Below are positions 52,400 to 61,348 of a stretch of 64,000 nt of DNA, in pieces. The position numbers and the translations under genes are program-made. The notes beneath the pieces were generated by a model. That model worked only from the letters and a program-made list of their open reading frames with translations, was not told where the DNA came from and did no database searches. Each line of letters opens with the position of its first letter. The first letter of the stretch is position 1. The DNA comes from Janibacter hoylei PVAS-1 (GTDB lineage: Bacteria > Actinomycetota > Actinomycetes > Actinomycetales > Dermatophilaceae): assembly GCF_000297495.1 (NCBI RefSeq), contig NZ_ALWX01000022.1, positions 148,313 to 212,312 on the forward strand, read 5' to 3'.

Positions 52400-53346
52400 G
52401 CGGGCTCCTCGGGGTCATGGGGCAGGGTCTGGATCGGGACCTCGTAGTCACCGAAGTCGTCGTAGGCGCGCGGGTCCTCGCGCGGCTCGATGTGGATCGT
52501 CACCGTGAGGTCGTCGAACTCCTCCGCGAGTGCGTGCTCGATCTCCTCGACGGTGTCGTGGGCGCGGCGCACGGACCAGGCGCCGGGGACGAGGACGTGC
52601 ATGTCGGCGAAGGAGAGGTGACCGGCTCCCCGGGTGCGCAGGCCGTGGATGTCGACCTCGTCGGTGCGGTGCCGGGCGAGTGCATCGGCGATGCGGGCGT
52701 TGACCTGCGGGTCGAGCGCCTCGTCCATGAGGCCGCGGCCGGACTCGGAGACGAGCCTCCACCCGGTCCAGATGATGTTGGCCCCGACGAGCAGCGCGAC
52801 GACGGGGTCGAGCCAGTCGAGGCCGGTGAGCACGACGAGGAGCACGCCGACGACGACGCCCACGGAGGTCCACACGTCGGTGAGCAGGTGCTGGCCGTCG
52901 GCCCGCAGGGTGATCGAGCGGTGACGGCGGCCGGCACGTAGCAGGACCCACGCCACCGCGCCGTTGACGACGGAGGCGACGACCGAGATCGCCAGACCCA
53001 CGCCAGCCCGCTCCACGGGTTGCGGGTCGAGCAGGCGCCCGATCGACTGCCAGATGATGAAGGAGGCGGCGACGAAGATCATCGCGCCCTCGATCGCCGC
53101 GGAGAAGTACTCCGCCTTGCTGTGACCGAAGTGGTGGTTGTCGTCCGCCGCCCGGGCGGCGACGCGCAGGGCGACGAGCGCCGCGACCGCCGCGACGAGG
53201 TTGACGATCGACTCGGCGGCGTCGGCGAGCAGGCCGACCGAGCCGGTGACCCACCAGGCGCCGGTCTTCATCGTGATCGTCGCGAGGGCAGCGGCGATCG
53301 ACAGCCAGGCGTACCTCTCCAGGTGGGTGCGCGGGGTGGGGCTCAC
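52396..53346 (-). CDS. cation diffusion facilitator family transporter
   Basis: 316 residues from GTG 53346. Six membrane helices with the CDF metal sites (LLADAAESIVNLVAA on helix 2, DGQHLLTDVWTSVGV on helix 5; both D-x3 or HxxxD patterns), the HHFGHSKAEYFSA loop, and a cytoplasmic C-terminal domain (LSFADMHVLVPGAWSVRRAHDTVEEIE). It exports Zn2+ or a similar divalent metal against protons. The very long frame through this gene and its neighbours (to 58899) is a shadow. Confidence 0.9.
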   Translation of the reverse strand: MSPTPRTHLERYAWLSIAAALATITMKTGAWWVTGSVGLLADAAESIVNLVAAVAALVALRVAARAADDNHHFGHSKAEYFSAAIEGAMIFVAASFIIWQSIGRLLDPQPVERAGVGLAISVVASVVNGAVAWVLLRAGRRHRSITLRADGQHLLTDVWTSVGVVVGVLLVVLTGLDWLDPVVALLVGANIIWTGWRLVSESGRGLMDEALDPQVNARIADALARHRTDEVDIHGLRTRGAGHLSFADMHVLVPGAWSVRRAHDTVEEIEHALAEEFDDLTVTIHIEPREDPRAYDDFGDYEVPIQTLPHDPEEPA

Positions 53347-53990
53347 GTCAGGGTCCCGACGAGCACGACGAGGAGGACTGCGGGTGCGAGCACCAGGGCC
53401 AGGACGATCCACCCCATCGGTCGGCCGAGGTTGAGCGTCGTGCCGAGGCCGACGGCCTTGCTGACGAAGACGTCGGGGTCCTCGGCGTTCACGTACACGA
53501 GACCGCCGAGTCGCCAGTGGTCCCGGTCGGGGGAGTCGGCGAGCTCCGTGCGCGCGACCCGCAGGCTGACGACGACGAGCCACACCGTGGTGGCCAGGAC
53601 GAGGACGAGGAAGGCCCAGAAGCCCCACGCCGCGGGCGTGCCATCGGCAGCGAGGTACTGCTGGATCGACATCAGGGCGATGCCACCACCGATCGCGCAC
53701 CCGAGGGCGGCCAGCGGGGTGCGCAGGCGGGCCGCCCGGTCGGGGAGGGCGAGCGTCATGGCGGTGACGACCAGTCCGCTCAGCTGCCCCACGACGACGG
53801 GGCCGAGCACCGCACCCCGCGACCTGGGGGAGAACCGGTCCGCCCGGCCACCGAGCCCGAAGTGGGTCGGGTACGGGTCCGGCAGGTCCGCGAACCGGGC
53901 AACCGCGACGACGACGGCGACCACTCCGAGGGCCAGGCACAGCAGCGCCCAGCCGATGACGGGGCGGTACCCGGGGGTGATCGGAGCCAT
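53343..53990 (-). CDS. DUF1648-like membrane protein
   Basis: 215 residues. An N-terminal DUF1648 segment (PDPYPTHFGLGGRADRFSPRSRG) lies between helices, followed by three or four more helices and a DUF5808-like segment (HWRLGGLVYVNAEDPDVFVSKAVGLGTTLNLGRPMGW). The same domain pair occurs in SdpI-like membrane proteins of actinobacteria; function here is unknown. ATG 53990 has a GACAAT element 7 bases upstream. It overlaps the CDF gene by GTGA. Confidence 0.75.
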   Translation of the reverse strand: MAPITPGYRPVIGWALLCLALGVVAVVVAVARFADLPDPYPTHFGLGGRADRFSPRSRGAVLGPVVVGQLSGLVVTAMTLALPDRAARLRTPLAALGCAIGGGIALMSIQQYLAADGTPAAWGFWAFLVLVLATTVWLVVVSLRVARTELADSPDRDHWRLGGLVYVNAEDPDVFVSKAVGLGTTLNLGRPMGWIVLALVLAPAVLLVVLVGTLT

Positions 53991-54039
53991 GACCACGATT
54001 GTCCCTGCCGGCCCCGCCGGTGCGACACTGGGAGGTGCG

Positions 54040-55275
54040 ATGACGACCTCCGCCCTTGCCCAGACCACCCCGGCGACCCCGGGGGAGCGCGTGCTGCCTC
54101 CCCTTCGCATCGGCCGGCACGTCATCGACTCGCCGGTCGTCCTCGCGCCGATGGCCGGCATCACCAACCGCGCCTTCCGCCGGCTGTGCCGCGAAGCCGG
54201 TGACGCGGGACTCGCCGCGAGCGGCCTCACCGGCGCGAGCAGCCTCTACGTCAACGAGATGGTCACCTCGCGCGCGCTCGTCGAGCGCACCCCCGAGTCG
54301 ATGCGTCTCATCGAGCACGACGGGGACGAGCGCCCGCGGAGCGTGCAGCTCTACAGCGTCGACCCGGCGACGACCGCCGCCGCCGTGCGGATGCTCGTCA
54401 CCGAGGACCGCGCGGACCACATCGACCTCAACTTCGGCTGCCCGGTGCCCAAGGTGACCCGCAAGGGCGGCGGCGCCGCCCTGCCGTGGAAGCGCGACCT
54501 CTTCCGGGCCATCGTCTCCGCCGCGGTCACCGAGGGGGCGAAGGGGGAGGTCCCCGTCACCGTCAAGATGCGCAAGGGCATCGACGACGAGCACCTCACC
54601 TACCTCGAGGCCGCGACGGCCGCCGTGGAGGAGGGCGTCGCCGCCGTCGCGCTGCACGGCCGTACCGCCTCGCAGGCCTACTCCGGGCAGGCCGACTGGT
54701 CGGCGATCAAGCTGCTCAAGGAGACGGTCACGTCGGTGCCCGTCCTCGGCAACGGCGACATCTGGTCGGCCGAGGACGCCCTGCGCATGGTCGAGGAGAC
54801 CGGCTGCGACGGCGTCGTCGTCGGTCGCGGCTGCCTCGGCCGTCCCTGGCTCTTCGCCGACCTGTCCGCGGCCTTCGCCGGTGCGCAGGTGCGGGTGCGC
54901 CCGACCCTGGGCGAGGTGACCGCCACCCTGCGACGCCACGCGGAGCTGCTCACCGACTTCTACGGGGGCGACGAGCTGCGCGCCTGCCGCGACATCCGCA
55001 AGCACATCGCGTGGTACCTCAAGGGCTTCCCGGCCGGCTCGACCGTGCGCAACCAGCTTGCGCTCGTCGACTCGCTCGCCGCCCTCGACCGGCTCATCGA
55101 GACGATGGACGCGTCCAGCCCGTGGCCCGGTGACGCCGCGGAGGGTCAGCGTGGTCGCGCCGGGTCCTCCCGGGTCGTCGCGCTCCCGGAGAACTGGCTG
55201 GCCTCGCAGGACCTCGACGAGGCCCAGCGCGCCCAGGTCGCTGCCGCCGAGCAGTCGGTCGCCGACGGCGGCTGA
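54040..55275 (+). CDS. dusB: tRNA-dihydrouridine synthase
   Basis: 411 residues. FMN-binding TIM barrel: VLAPMAGITNRAFRRLCRE, DLNFGCPVPKVTRKGGGAALP (catalytic Cys), LHGRTASQAYSGQADW and GNGDIWSAEDAL, VVVGRGCLGRPWLF. It reduces uridines in the tRNA D loop. ATG 54040 follows GGGAGG. The last 50 residues are a divergent tail. dgt follows with its own leaderless promoter. Confidence 0.94.
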   Translation: MTTSALAQTTPATPGERVLPPLRIGRHVIDSPVVLAPMAGITNRAFRRLCREAGDAGLAASGLTGASSLYVNEMVTSRALVERTPESMRLIEHDGDERPRSVQLYSVDPATTAAAVRMLVTEDRADHIDLNFGCPVPKVTRKGGGAALPWKRDLFRAIVSAAVTEGAKGEVPVTVKMRKGIDDEHLTYLEAATAAVEEGVAAVALHGRTASQAYSGQADWSAIKLLKETVTSVPVLGNGDIWSAEDALRMVEETGCDGVVVGRGCLGRPWLFADLSAAFAGAQVRVRPTLGEVTATLRRHAELLTDFYGGDELRACRDIRKHIAWYLKGFPAGSTVRNQLALVDSLAALDRLIETMDASSPWPGDAAEGQRGRAGSSRVVALPENWLASQDLDEAQRAQVAAAEQSVADGG

Positions 55276-55289
55276 GCCCCAGGTGCGCA

Positions 55290-55295
55290 TAGGCT
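55290..55295 (+). promoter_or_regulatory. -10 element of dgt
   Basis: TAGGCT, 7 bases, GTG 55303; leaderless spacing. Confidence 0.5.
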
Positions 55296-55302
55296 CACAG
55301 TC

Positions 55303-56532
55303 GTGAGCAACCTCAGCGATCGCGAGCGTTGGGTCTCCGAGGACCCGGTGCACAAGCGCGCCGACCGGGACGACTTCGCCCGGGACCGCGGCCGCCTCAT
55401 CCACTCTGCTGCGCTGCGGCGCCTGTCGGCGAAGACCCAGGTCCTGGGGCCGGGCAGCGACGACTTCGTGCGCAACCGACTCACACACAGCCTCGAGGTG
55501 GCCCAGATCGGCCGGGAGTTCGGTGGCGCACTGGGGTGCCGCGCCGACGTCGTCGAGGTGGCCTGCCTCGCGCACGACCTGGGGCATCCTCCCTTCGGCC
55601 ACAACGGCGAGACGGCCCTCGACGAGGTCGCGGCCGACATCGGCGGCTTCGAGGGCAATGCGCAGACCCTGCGCATCCTCACCCGCCTCGAGCCCAAGCG
55701 GGTCCACCCAGACGGCCGCCCGGCCGGGCTCAACCTCACCCGTGCCAGCCTCGACGCGGCGACCAAGTACCCGTGGCGCCGCGGTCGTGGCCCCGTGCCC
55801 ACCCCCAAGTTCGGGGTGTACGAGGACGATCTGCCGGTCTTCGACTGGATGCGTGCTGGGAGCCCCGGCGGCTTCGTGCGCTGCCTCGAGGCCGATGTCA
55901 TGGACTGGTCCGACGACGTCGCCTACTCGGTGCACGACGTGGAGGACGCAGTCGCCTCGAGGCGGCTCGACCTGCGGCGGCTGCGCGACGCGGCCGACAC
56001 CGACGACGTCCTCGACACCGCGGTGCGGCACTTCGCCGCCGACCTCGGCCGTGACGCCGTCGGTGAGGGTCTCGAGCGGATCCTCGCGACCGGCGCGGTC
56101 CCCGAGCGGCACGACGGGTCGCGGGTCGACCTCGCAGCGCTCAAGGACATGACCTCGCGGCTCATCGGTCGTTTCGTCCACGCCGCCGAGCAGGCGACGC
56201 GGGCCGTCCACGGCCCGGGGGACCTCGGGCGCTACGACGCCCGACTCGTCGTGCCGGACGACTCGCGGGCCGAGGTGGCGGTGCTCAAGGCGGTGGCCGC
56301 CCACTTCGTCATGTTCTCCGGCGAGCGCGACGGCGAGTACGCCCACCAGCGGGCCGTCGTCGCTGACCTGGTCTCGTGGTTCGCGGCCGACCCCGAGGGC
56401 CGGCTCGACGCCGACCTCAGCGCGGACCTGGCCCTCGCCGCGGACGACACGGCTCGGCTGCGGGTCGTCGTCGACCAGGTCGCCGGCCTGACCGACGTGC
56501 GCGCGCTCGCCCTGCACGCGGCCCACTGCTGA
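55303..56532 (+). CDS. dgt: deoxyguanosinetriphosphate triphosphohydrolase-like protein
   Basis: 409 residues. HD-domain metal ligands: His in NRLTHSLEVAQIGRE, HD in CLAHDLGHPPFGHNGE, and Asp in VAYSVHDVEDA. It splits dGTP or other dNTPs to nucleoside and tripolyphosphate, controlling nucleotide pools. The dgt-dnaG order is conserved in actinobacteria. Confidence 0.94.
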   Translation: MSNLSDRERWVSEDPVHKRADRDDFARDRGRLIHSAALRRLSAKTQVLGPGSDDFVRNRLTHSLEVAQIGREFGGALGCRADVVEVACLAHDLGHPPFGHNGETALDEVAADIGGFEGNAQTLRILTRLEPKRVHPDGRPAGLNLTRASLDAATKYPWRRGRGPVPTPKFGVYEDDLPVFDWMRAGSPGGFVRCLEADVMDWSDDVAYSVHDVEDAVASRRLDLRRLRDAADTDDVLDTAVRHFAADLGRDAVGEGLERILATGAVPERHDGSRVDLAALKDMTSRLIGRFVHAAEQATRAVHGPGDLGRYDARLVVPDDSRAEVAVLKAVAAHFVMFSGERDGEYAHQRAVVADLVSWFAADPEGRLDADLSADLALAADDTARLRVVVDQVAGLTDVRALALHAAHC

Positions 56533-56579
56533 CGAGCGGCCGCCCTCGGCCTGGGGCGGCTGCTGTCGGACGGGCCACC

Positions 56580-56585
56580 TAGACT
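56580..56585 (+). promoter_or_regulatory. -10 element of dnaG
   Basis: TAGACT 34 bases before the GTG at 56620, which has a GAGGTGAG ribosome site. Confidence 0.45.
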
Positions 56586-56619
56586 CGACGGCACCCGGGT
56601 CGAGCGTGTGAGGTGAGCA

Positions 56620-58547
56620 GTGGCGGGACGGATCCGCGCGGAGGACGTGCAGGCGGTCAAGGAGCGCTCCTCGATCACCGATGTCGTCCGTGAGCACGTC
56701 TCGCTGCGCCCCGCCGGCATCGGGTCGATGAAGGGCCTGTGCCCCTTCCACGACGAAAAGACGCCGAGCTTCACCGTGCGCGAGACCGTCGGTGCCTACC
56801 ACTGCTTCGGCTGTGGCGAGGGCGGCGACGTCATCTCCTTCGTGCAAAAGCTCGACCACCTGACCTTCGCCGAGGCCGTCGAGCGGCTCGCCGGCAAGCT
56901 CGGCATGGAGCTGCGCTACGACGAAGGGGGCGGCCCCCGTGACGGCGTCGGGCTCGGCAAGCGGTCGCGGCTGCTCGAGGCCCACCGCGTGGCCGCGGAG
57001 TACTACCACTCCCGTCTCCTCGAGACGCCCGAGGCGCGCATCGGGCGCGACTTCCTGCGCGAGCGGGGCTTCGCCTCGCCGGAGGCCAAGCTCTTCGGCA
57101 TCGGCTACGCACCGCGCGGTGGCGAGGAGCTCGCCCGGCACCTGCGGGCCAAGGGGTTCACCGACGAGGAGCTGACCGTCGGCGGTCTGTGCGGTCGTGG
57201 CTCGCGCGGGCTCTACGACCGCTTCCGCGGACGGCTCATCTGGCCGATACGCGACATCACCGGCGACACGATCGGCTTCGGCGCGCGCCGGCTGTGGGAC
57301 AACGACCGCATCGCGGCGAAGTACCTCAACACGACCGAGACGCCGATCTACAAGAAGTCCACCGTCCTCTACGGGCTCGACCTGGCCAAAAAGGCGATCC
57401 GTGACGAGCGCCAGGTCGTCGTCGTCGAGGGCTACACCGACGTCATGGCGGCGCACCTGTCGGGGGTCGAGGGGGCGGTCGCGACGTGCGGCACGGCCTT
57501 CGGCGAGGACCACATCAAGGTCATCCGGCGGATCGTCCGTGACGAGGCCGACCTCGCCCCGGCCAAGGTGGTCTTCACCTTCGACGGTGATGCCGCGGGG
57601 CAGAAGGCGGCGATGAAGGCCTACGCCCAGGACGACAAGTGGGCCAGCCAGAGCTTCGTGGCCGTGGCCCGGGAGGGCATGGACCCCTGCGATCTGCGGC
57701 TGCGCGAGGGGGGACCTCGCGGTGCGTGAGCTGGTCGCCGACGCCGTCCCGATGTTCGAGTTCGCGGTCCGCACGACCTTGGCGCGCTTCGACCTCGACA
57801 CCGCCGAGGGGCGGGTGCGGGGCATGGGTGCCGTCGCCCCGATCATCAACAGCATCCGTGACTCCTCCCTGCGGCCGGAGTACGTCCGGACCGTCGCCGG
57901 CTGGGTCGGCGTCGAGGTCGAGCAGATGCGCGACGCGGTGAGCCGCGCCGGTCGCATCCAGGCGCGTGAGGAGGCGAAGGGGGAGGCCCGCCACGGCGAG
58001 GTCGAGTCACCCGAGCCGACGGCCGGGGAGGCCGCCTCCGGGGTACCGAGCCCGGACCTGCGCGACCCGATCGTCCTGGCCGAGCGCCAGCTGCTCCAGT
58101 CGATGCTCCAGCACCCCTCGCTCTTCACCCCGGCGGACCTCGACGCCGTCGAGCCCGAGGGTTTCGTCGCGCCGGCGCACCGCGCGGTCTTCGACGCGGT
58201 GCGCGAGGTGGGGCCGCTGCGCGAGTCCGAGAGCCTGTCGGCGTGGCACGCGCGGATCGACGAGGCGACGCCCTTGGCCGTCTCCTCGCTCGTCGCCGAG
58301 CTGTCGGTCGCGCCGCTGCCGGTGGTCCACGACCCGTCGACCGAGGATGCCGCCGCCGCACTACACCCGCTCGCTCCTCGTGCGCGTGCGGGAGGTCGCC
58401 GTCGGCCGGCGCATCTCCGACGGCATGGCGCAGATGCGCCGCCTGGCCGCCGACCCGACGGCCGACCAGGCGTTGCTGCGCGAGCTGTCGCTGAGCCTGC
58501 AGTCCCTCGAGCGCGAGCGGGCCGCCCTGCGCGAAGGAGTCCAGTGA
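56620..58547 (+). CDS. dnaG: DNA primase, two frameshifts
   Basis: The zinc-binding CHC2 domain (C41, H44, C62, C65), catalytic core and TOPRIM (VVVVEGYTDVMAAHL, FTFDGDAAGQKA) are read from GTG 56620. The frame then breaks at the G6 run 57708-57713 and continues in the next frame (AVRELVADAVPMFEF and the DnaB-binding region). It breaks again near 58349-58360 before HYTRSLLVRVREVAVGRRISDG and ends at 58547. Removing one base at each point gives about 641 residues, normal for actinobacterial primase. DnaG is essential, so both breaks are probably sequencing errors. It overlaps the next gene by TGATG. Confidence 0.93.
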
Positions 58548-59059
58548 TGGCCCTGTGGAGCCGCCTACCGCGAGCCCGGGCCGTGCCCGTGCCCGAGGGG
58601 CTGACGACGCTCGCGGGGGAGAGGGTCCTCGCGACGGCCGCGACTGCCGACGAGGAGGTCGTGGTCATCACGACCCAGCGGTTGGTCGTCCCCGGCGGAG
58701 ACCTCGACGAAGGGCGTCCCTGGCACCTCGTCGACCGCGGCCGCTGGGACCCCGACACCGACGTCCTGTCCGTCACCTGGGTCGACGGATCGCCTGCCGG
58801 GCGGTGGCGGCTCACCCGGCCCGGGGGAGTGCCGGACCTCTTCCGAGAGCGCGTGCAGGCGAGCATCGTCCTCGTCGAGGAGGTCGCTCTCGACCGCACC
58901 CGCCGCGCGCGGGTCGTGCTGCGTCGTGACCTCGCCTCCGACGTGGTGCTGGCCCAGACGATCGTCGGACGCGGGTGCGACCCCGACGACCCGGAGCTCG
59001 TCGCGGCGACGGAGGCGGTCGCCGACCGGCTCGCGGAGCAGGTGGGCCGGCAGGCCTGA
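58547..59059 (+). CDS. hypothetical protein coupled to dnaG
   Basis: 170 residues, not recognised. It starts MALWSRLPRARAVPVPEG and alternates strands and charged turns (VLATAATADEEVVVITTQRLVVPG, WHLVDRGRWDPDTDVLSVTW), a pattern like a PH-type or beta-sandwich domain, then a C-terminal helix. There are no membrane helices, signal peptide or Cys. The ATG shares one base with the dnaG stop, so expression is tied to primase. Confidence 0.7.
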   Translation: MALWSRLPRARAVPVPEGLTTLAGERVLATAATADEEVVVITTQRLVVPGGDLDEGRPWHLVDRGRWDPDTDVLSVTWVDGSPAGRWRLTRPGGVPDLFRERVQASIVLVEEVALDRTRRARVVLRRDLASDVVLAQTIVGRGCDPDDPELVAATEAVADRLAEQVGRQA

Positions 59060-59117
59060 CCGGTGCGCCCGGCCGTCCGAGGGCTGACCGGGTCTCGATC
59101 GCCGGGGGTGCCCTTCC

Positions 59118-59123
59118 TATGGT
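59118..59123 (+). promoter_or_regulatory. -10 element of the 2OG oxygenase gene
   Basis: TATGGT, 6 bases, ATG 59130; leaderless spacing. Confidence 0.5.
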
Positions 59124-59129
59124 GGGGAC

Positions 59130-60128
59130 ATGACGCGTGATGCCCTGCCCGTCCTCGACCTGGCCGACCTCGACGCAGGTCCCGAGGCGCAGGAGCGATT
59201 CCGGGAGCAGCTGCGGGTCGCGACGCACGAGGTCGGCTTCTTCCACCTGCGCCACGGCATCGACCGCGCGGTCGTCGACGAGCTCTTCGACACCGGTCGG
59301 GCCTTCTTCGCCCTCCCGGAGGAGGACAAGCGGGCGATCGAGATGACCCACAGCCCCCACTTCCGTGGATGGACGCGGCTGGGCGGCGAGCTCACCCAGG
59401 GGCAGGTCGACTACCGCGAGCAGATCGACATCGGCCCCGAGATGCCCGAGCGGACCGTCGTCGACCCGCCCTACCTGCGGCTCGACGGGCCCAACCAGTG
59501 GCCCGCCGCGCTGCCGCAGCTGCGCACCGTCATCGAGGCGTGGACCGAGCGGCTCGGCATCATCGGCCGCCGGCTGATGTCGCAGTGGGCGCTTGCGCTC
59601 GGCGCGCCCGCCGACCACTTCGACGCGACCTTCGACGACGCGTCGACGCTGCTGAAGATCGTGCGCTATCCCGGCACCGTCGAGACCTCCCAGGGCGTCG
59701 GCGACCACAAGGACCCCGGCTTCCTCACCCTGCTCCTCATCGAGCCCGGCCAGGGCGGCCTGCAGGTGCAGACCGACGACGGGTGGATCGACGTGCCGCC
59801 CACCGACGACTGCTTCGTCGTCAACATCGGCGAGCTCATGGAGGCGGTGACCGACGGCTACCTGCAGGCGACCTCCCACCGGGTCACCGCGCCCGCGCTC
59901 GGGACCGAGCGGCTGTCGATCCCCTTCTTCTTCAACCCCGGTCTCGCGGCCGAGGTGCCGGTCGTCCCCCTTCGTCCCGAGTACGCGGAGCGCGCTCGCG
60001 GGGTCACCCAGGACGCCTCCAACGTCATCTCCGCGCGCTACGGGGACAACCTGCTCAAGGCGCGGCTGCGGGCCCACCCCGACGTCGCGGCCCGGCACCA
60101 CGCCGACCTGCTGGCGGGCGAGGGCTGA
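59130..60128 (+). CDS. isopenicillin N synthase-like 2OG-Fe(II) oxygenase
   Basis: 332 residues, double-stranded beta helix. N-terminal DIOX_N domain (GFFHLRHGIDRAVVDELFDTGRAFFALP), then Fe ligands His193 and Asp195 (GDHKDPGFLT) and His250 (TSHRV), with the 2OG-binding Arg261 in RLSIPFFF. It oxidises a small molecule using oxygen and 2-oxoglutarate; the substrate is unknown and it has no pathway neighbours. The start is supported by the -10 spacing. Confidence 0.9.
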   Translation: MTRDALPVLDLADLDAGPEAQERFREQLRVATHEVGFFHLRHGIDRAVVDELFDTGRAFFALPEEDKRAIEMTHSPHFRGWTRLGGELTQGQVDYREQIDIGPEMPERTVVDPPYLRLDGPNQWPAALPQLRTVIEAWTERLGIIGRRLMSQWALALGAPADHFDATFDDASTLLKIVRYPGTVETSQGVGDHKDPGFLTLLLIEPGQGGLQVQTDDGWIDVPPTDDCFVVNIGELMEAVTDGYLQATSHRVTAPALGTERLSIPFFFNPGLAAEVPVVPLRPEYAERARGVTQDASNVISARYGDNLLKARLRAHPDVAARHHADLLAGEG

Positions 60129-60192
60129 TCGACCCCCTCGTTTTCGTATCCGCGCCACCTTCTTGCTATGGTGGCGCAGCGCTTCGGCGCGA

Positions 60193-60265
60193 TCCCCTAT
60201 AGCTCAATTGGCAGAGCATTCGACTGTTAATCGGAGGGTTCTTGGTTCGAGTCCAAGTGGGGGAG
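60193..60265 (+). tRNA. tRNA-Asn (GTT)
   Basis: A full cloverleaf: acceptor TCCCCTA pairs with TGGGGGA (one G.U), D arm GCTC/GAGC, anticodon stem TTCGA/TCGGA with loop CTGTTAA and anticodon GTT at 60226-60228, T arm CTTGG/CCAAG with TTCGAGT. Discriminator G; CCA is not encoded. Confidence 0.96.
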
Positions 60266-60273
60266 CCCCAGAC

Positions 60274-60307
60274 GAAGGCCCGCGGTCCGATCGGACCGCG
60301 GGCCTTC
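60274..60307. terminator. bidirectional terminator after tRNA-Asn
   Basis: A perfect 34-base palindrome centred at 60290/60291, from GAAGGCCCGCGG to its complement. It lies 8 bases after the tRNA and 17 bases past the stop of the converging lipoprotein gene, so it probably ends both transcripts. Confidence 0.85.
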
Positions 60308-60324
60308 GGCGTGCCGGGGCGGGC

Positions 60325-61272
60325 TCAGCTCGACGTCGGGGTCGACCCGTCGCTCGAGGTGGTCGACGGACGAGGCTCCGGGCAGGCCTGCAGCTTCGGC
60401 GGGGTGAGGGTCCGGCGGGGGAGCGTAGAGCTCGTGCCGAGGTTGCTGCGGACCGCGCGCTTCCACGCCCCGGTCTCGACCATGTCGGCCAACGCATCGT
60501 TGACGTCCTCGCACAGGTCCGTGTCGTCGCGGCGCATCGCCACACCCCAGCGCTCCGTGGTGAAGGTCGTGCTGCTCGTGCGGAGCACGTCGGGCGCGGA
60601 CGACTCCCGGGCGTAGCCGGAGAGCACGGCGGCGTCCGCCGTCACGGCGTTGACCTTGCTCTCCTTGAGCAGGTCCACGCAGTCCGACAGACGAGGCTGA
60701 ACCGTCAGGTGCAGGCCGGGGTGGTTGTCGACGAGCTCCTCGGTCGAGGTCGAGCCCTGCACGCTGCACACGGTGAAACCGGGGAGCTGCTCGGGCGTGC
60801 GGATCCGACTGCGGGAGCGCACGAGCAGCCCCTGACCGGTGGACAGGTAGGGCCCGGCAAAGGTCACGTCGTCGGACCGGTCCGGGGTGATCGAGTAGGC
60901 CGCGAGCACGAGGTCGGCCTGCCCGGTCGCGAGCAGGGTCTCGCGCTGTTCGGTGACCGCCTCGACGAAGCTGATCCGGGTCACGCCGATGTAGCGCGCG
61001 ACGTAGCGGGCCACGTCGACGTCGAGCCCGCTGTAGGTGTCGCCCTCGCGCAGCCCGACCCCCGGCTGGTCGAAGGTGATGGCCACCCGCAGCGAGCTCG
61101 GCGCGTCGGTCTGGTGGAGCGCGGACGTCTGGCTCGTCGTGGGGGCCGGGGTGGAGGTCGACCCCGGGCTCGCGCTGGTGGTGCCGGTCGGCTCGACGTC
61201 GACGGGGCGGACGCAGCCCGTCACCAGGGCAGCGGTGATCGCGGCCGAGGCCAGCACGGCGGTGCGGCGCAC
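60325..61272 (-). CDS. ABC-type amino acid substrate-binding lipoprotein
   Basis: 315 residues. Lipobox LVTGC at about residue 20, a Ser/Thr/Pro-rich linker, then an SBP_bac_3 domain (LRVAITFDQPGVGLREGDTYSGLDVDVARYVARYIG; ADLVLAAYSITPDRSDDVTFAGPYLSTGQGLLV). The pattern is like glutamate or glutamine binders. No permease or ATPase genes are adjacent, so it is an orphan binder or serves another system. Four Cys in the mature part could form disulphides. Confidence 0.87.
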   Translation of the reverse strand: MRRTAVLASAAITAALVTGCVRPVDVEPTGTTSASPGSTSTPAPTTSQTSALHQTDAPSSLRVAITFDQPGVGLREGDTYSGLDVDVARYVARYIGVTRISFVEAVTEQRETLLATGQADLVLAAYSITPDRSDDVTFAGPYLSTGQGLLVRSRSRIRTPEQLPGFTVCSVQGSTSTEELVDNHPGLHLTVQPRLSDCVDLLKESKVNAVTADAAVLSGYARESSAPDVLRTSSTTFTTERWGVAMRRDDTDLCEDVNDALADMVETGAWKRAVRSNLGTSSTLPRRTLTPPKLQACPEPRPSTTSSDGSTPTSS

Positions 61273-61348
61273 ATCTACCCCCTTCGTCGGACGGCTCCAT
61301 CCTCGCAGGCCCGCGCACTGGATCGGGTGGGAGCCCGCCGCAGGGACA

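Noticed and set aside
57708..57713. Programmed ribosomal frameshifting in dnaG
   Set aside because: The same one-G excess occurs in unrelated genes (holA, two signalling genes), so sequencing error is simpler.
52396..58899. A 2167-codon open frame on the minus strand
   Set aside because: It runs opposite dusB, dgt and dnaG and is a GC-driven shadow; only its last 316 codons (the CDF transporter) are real.
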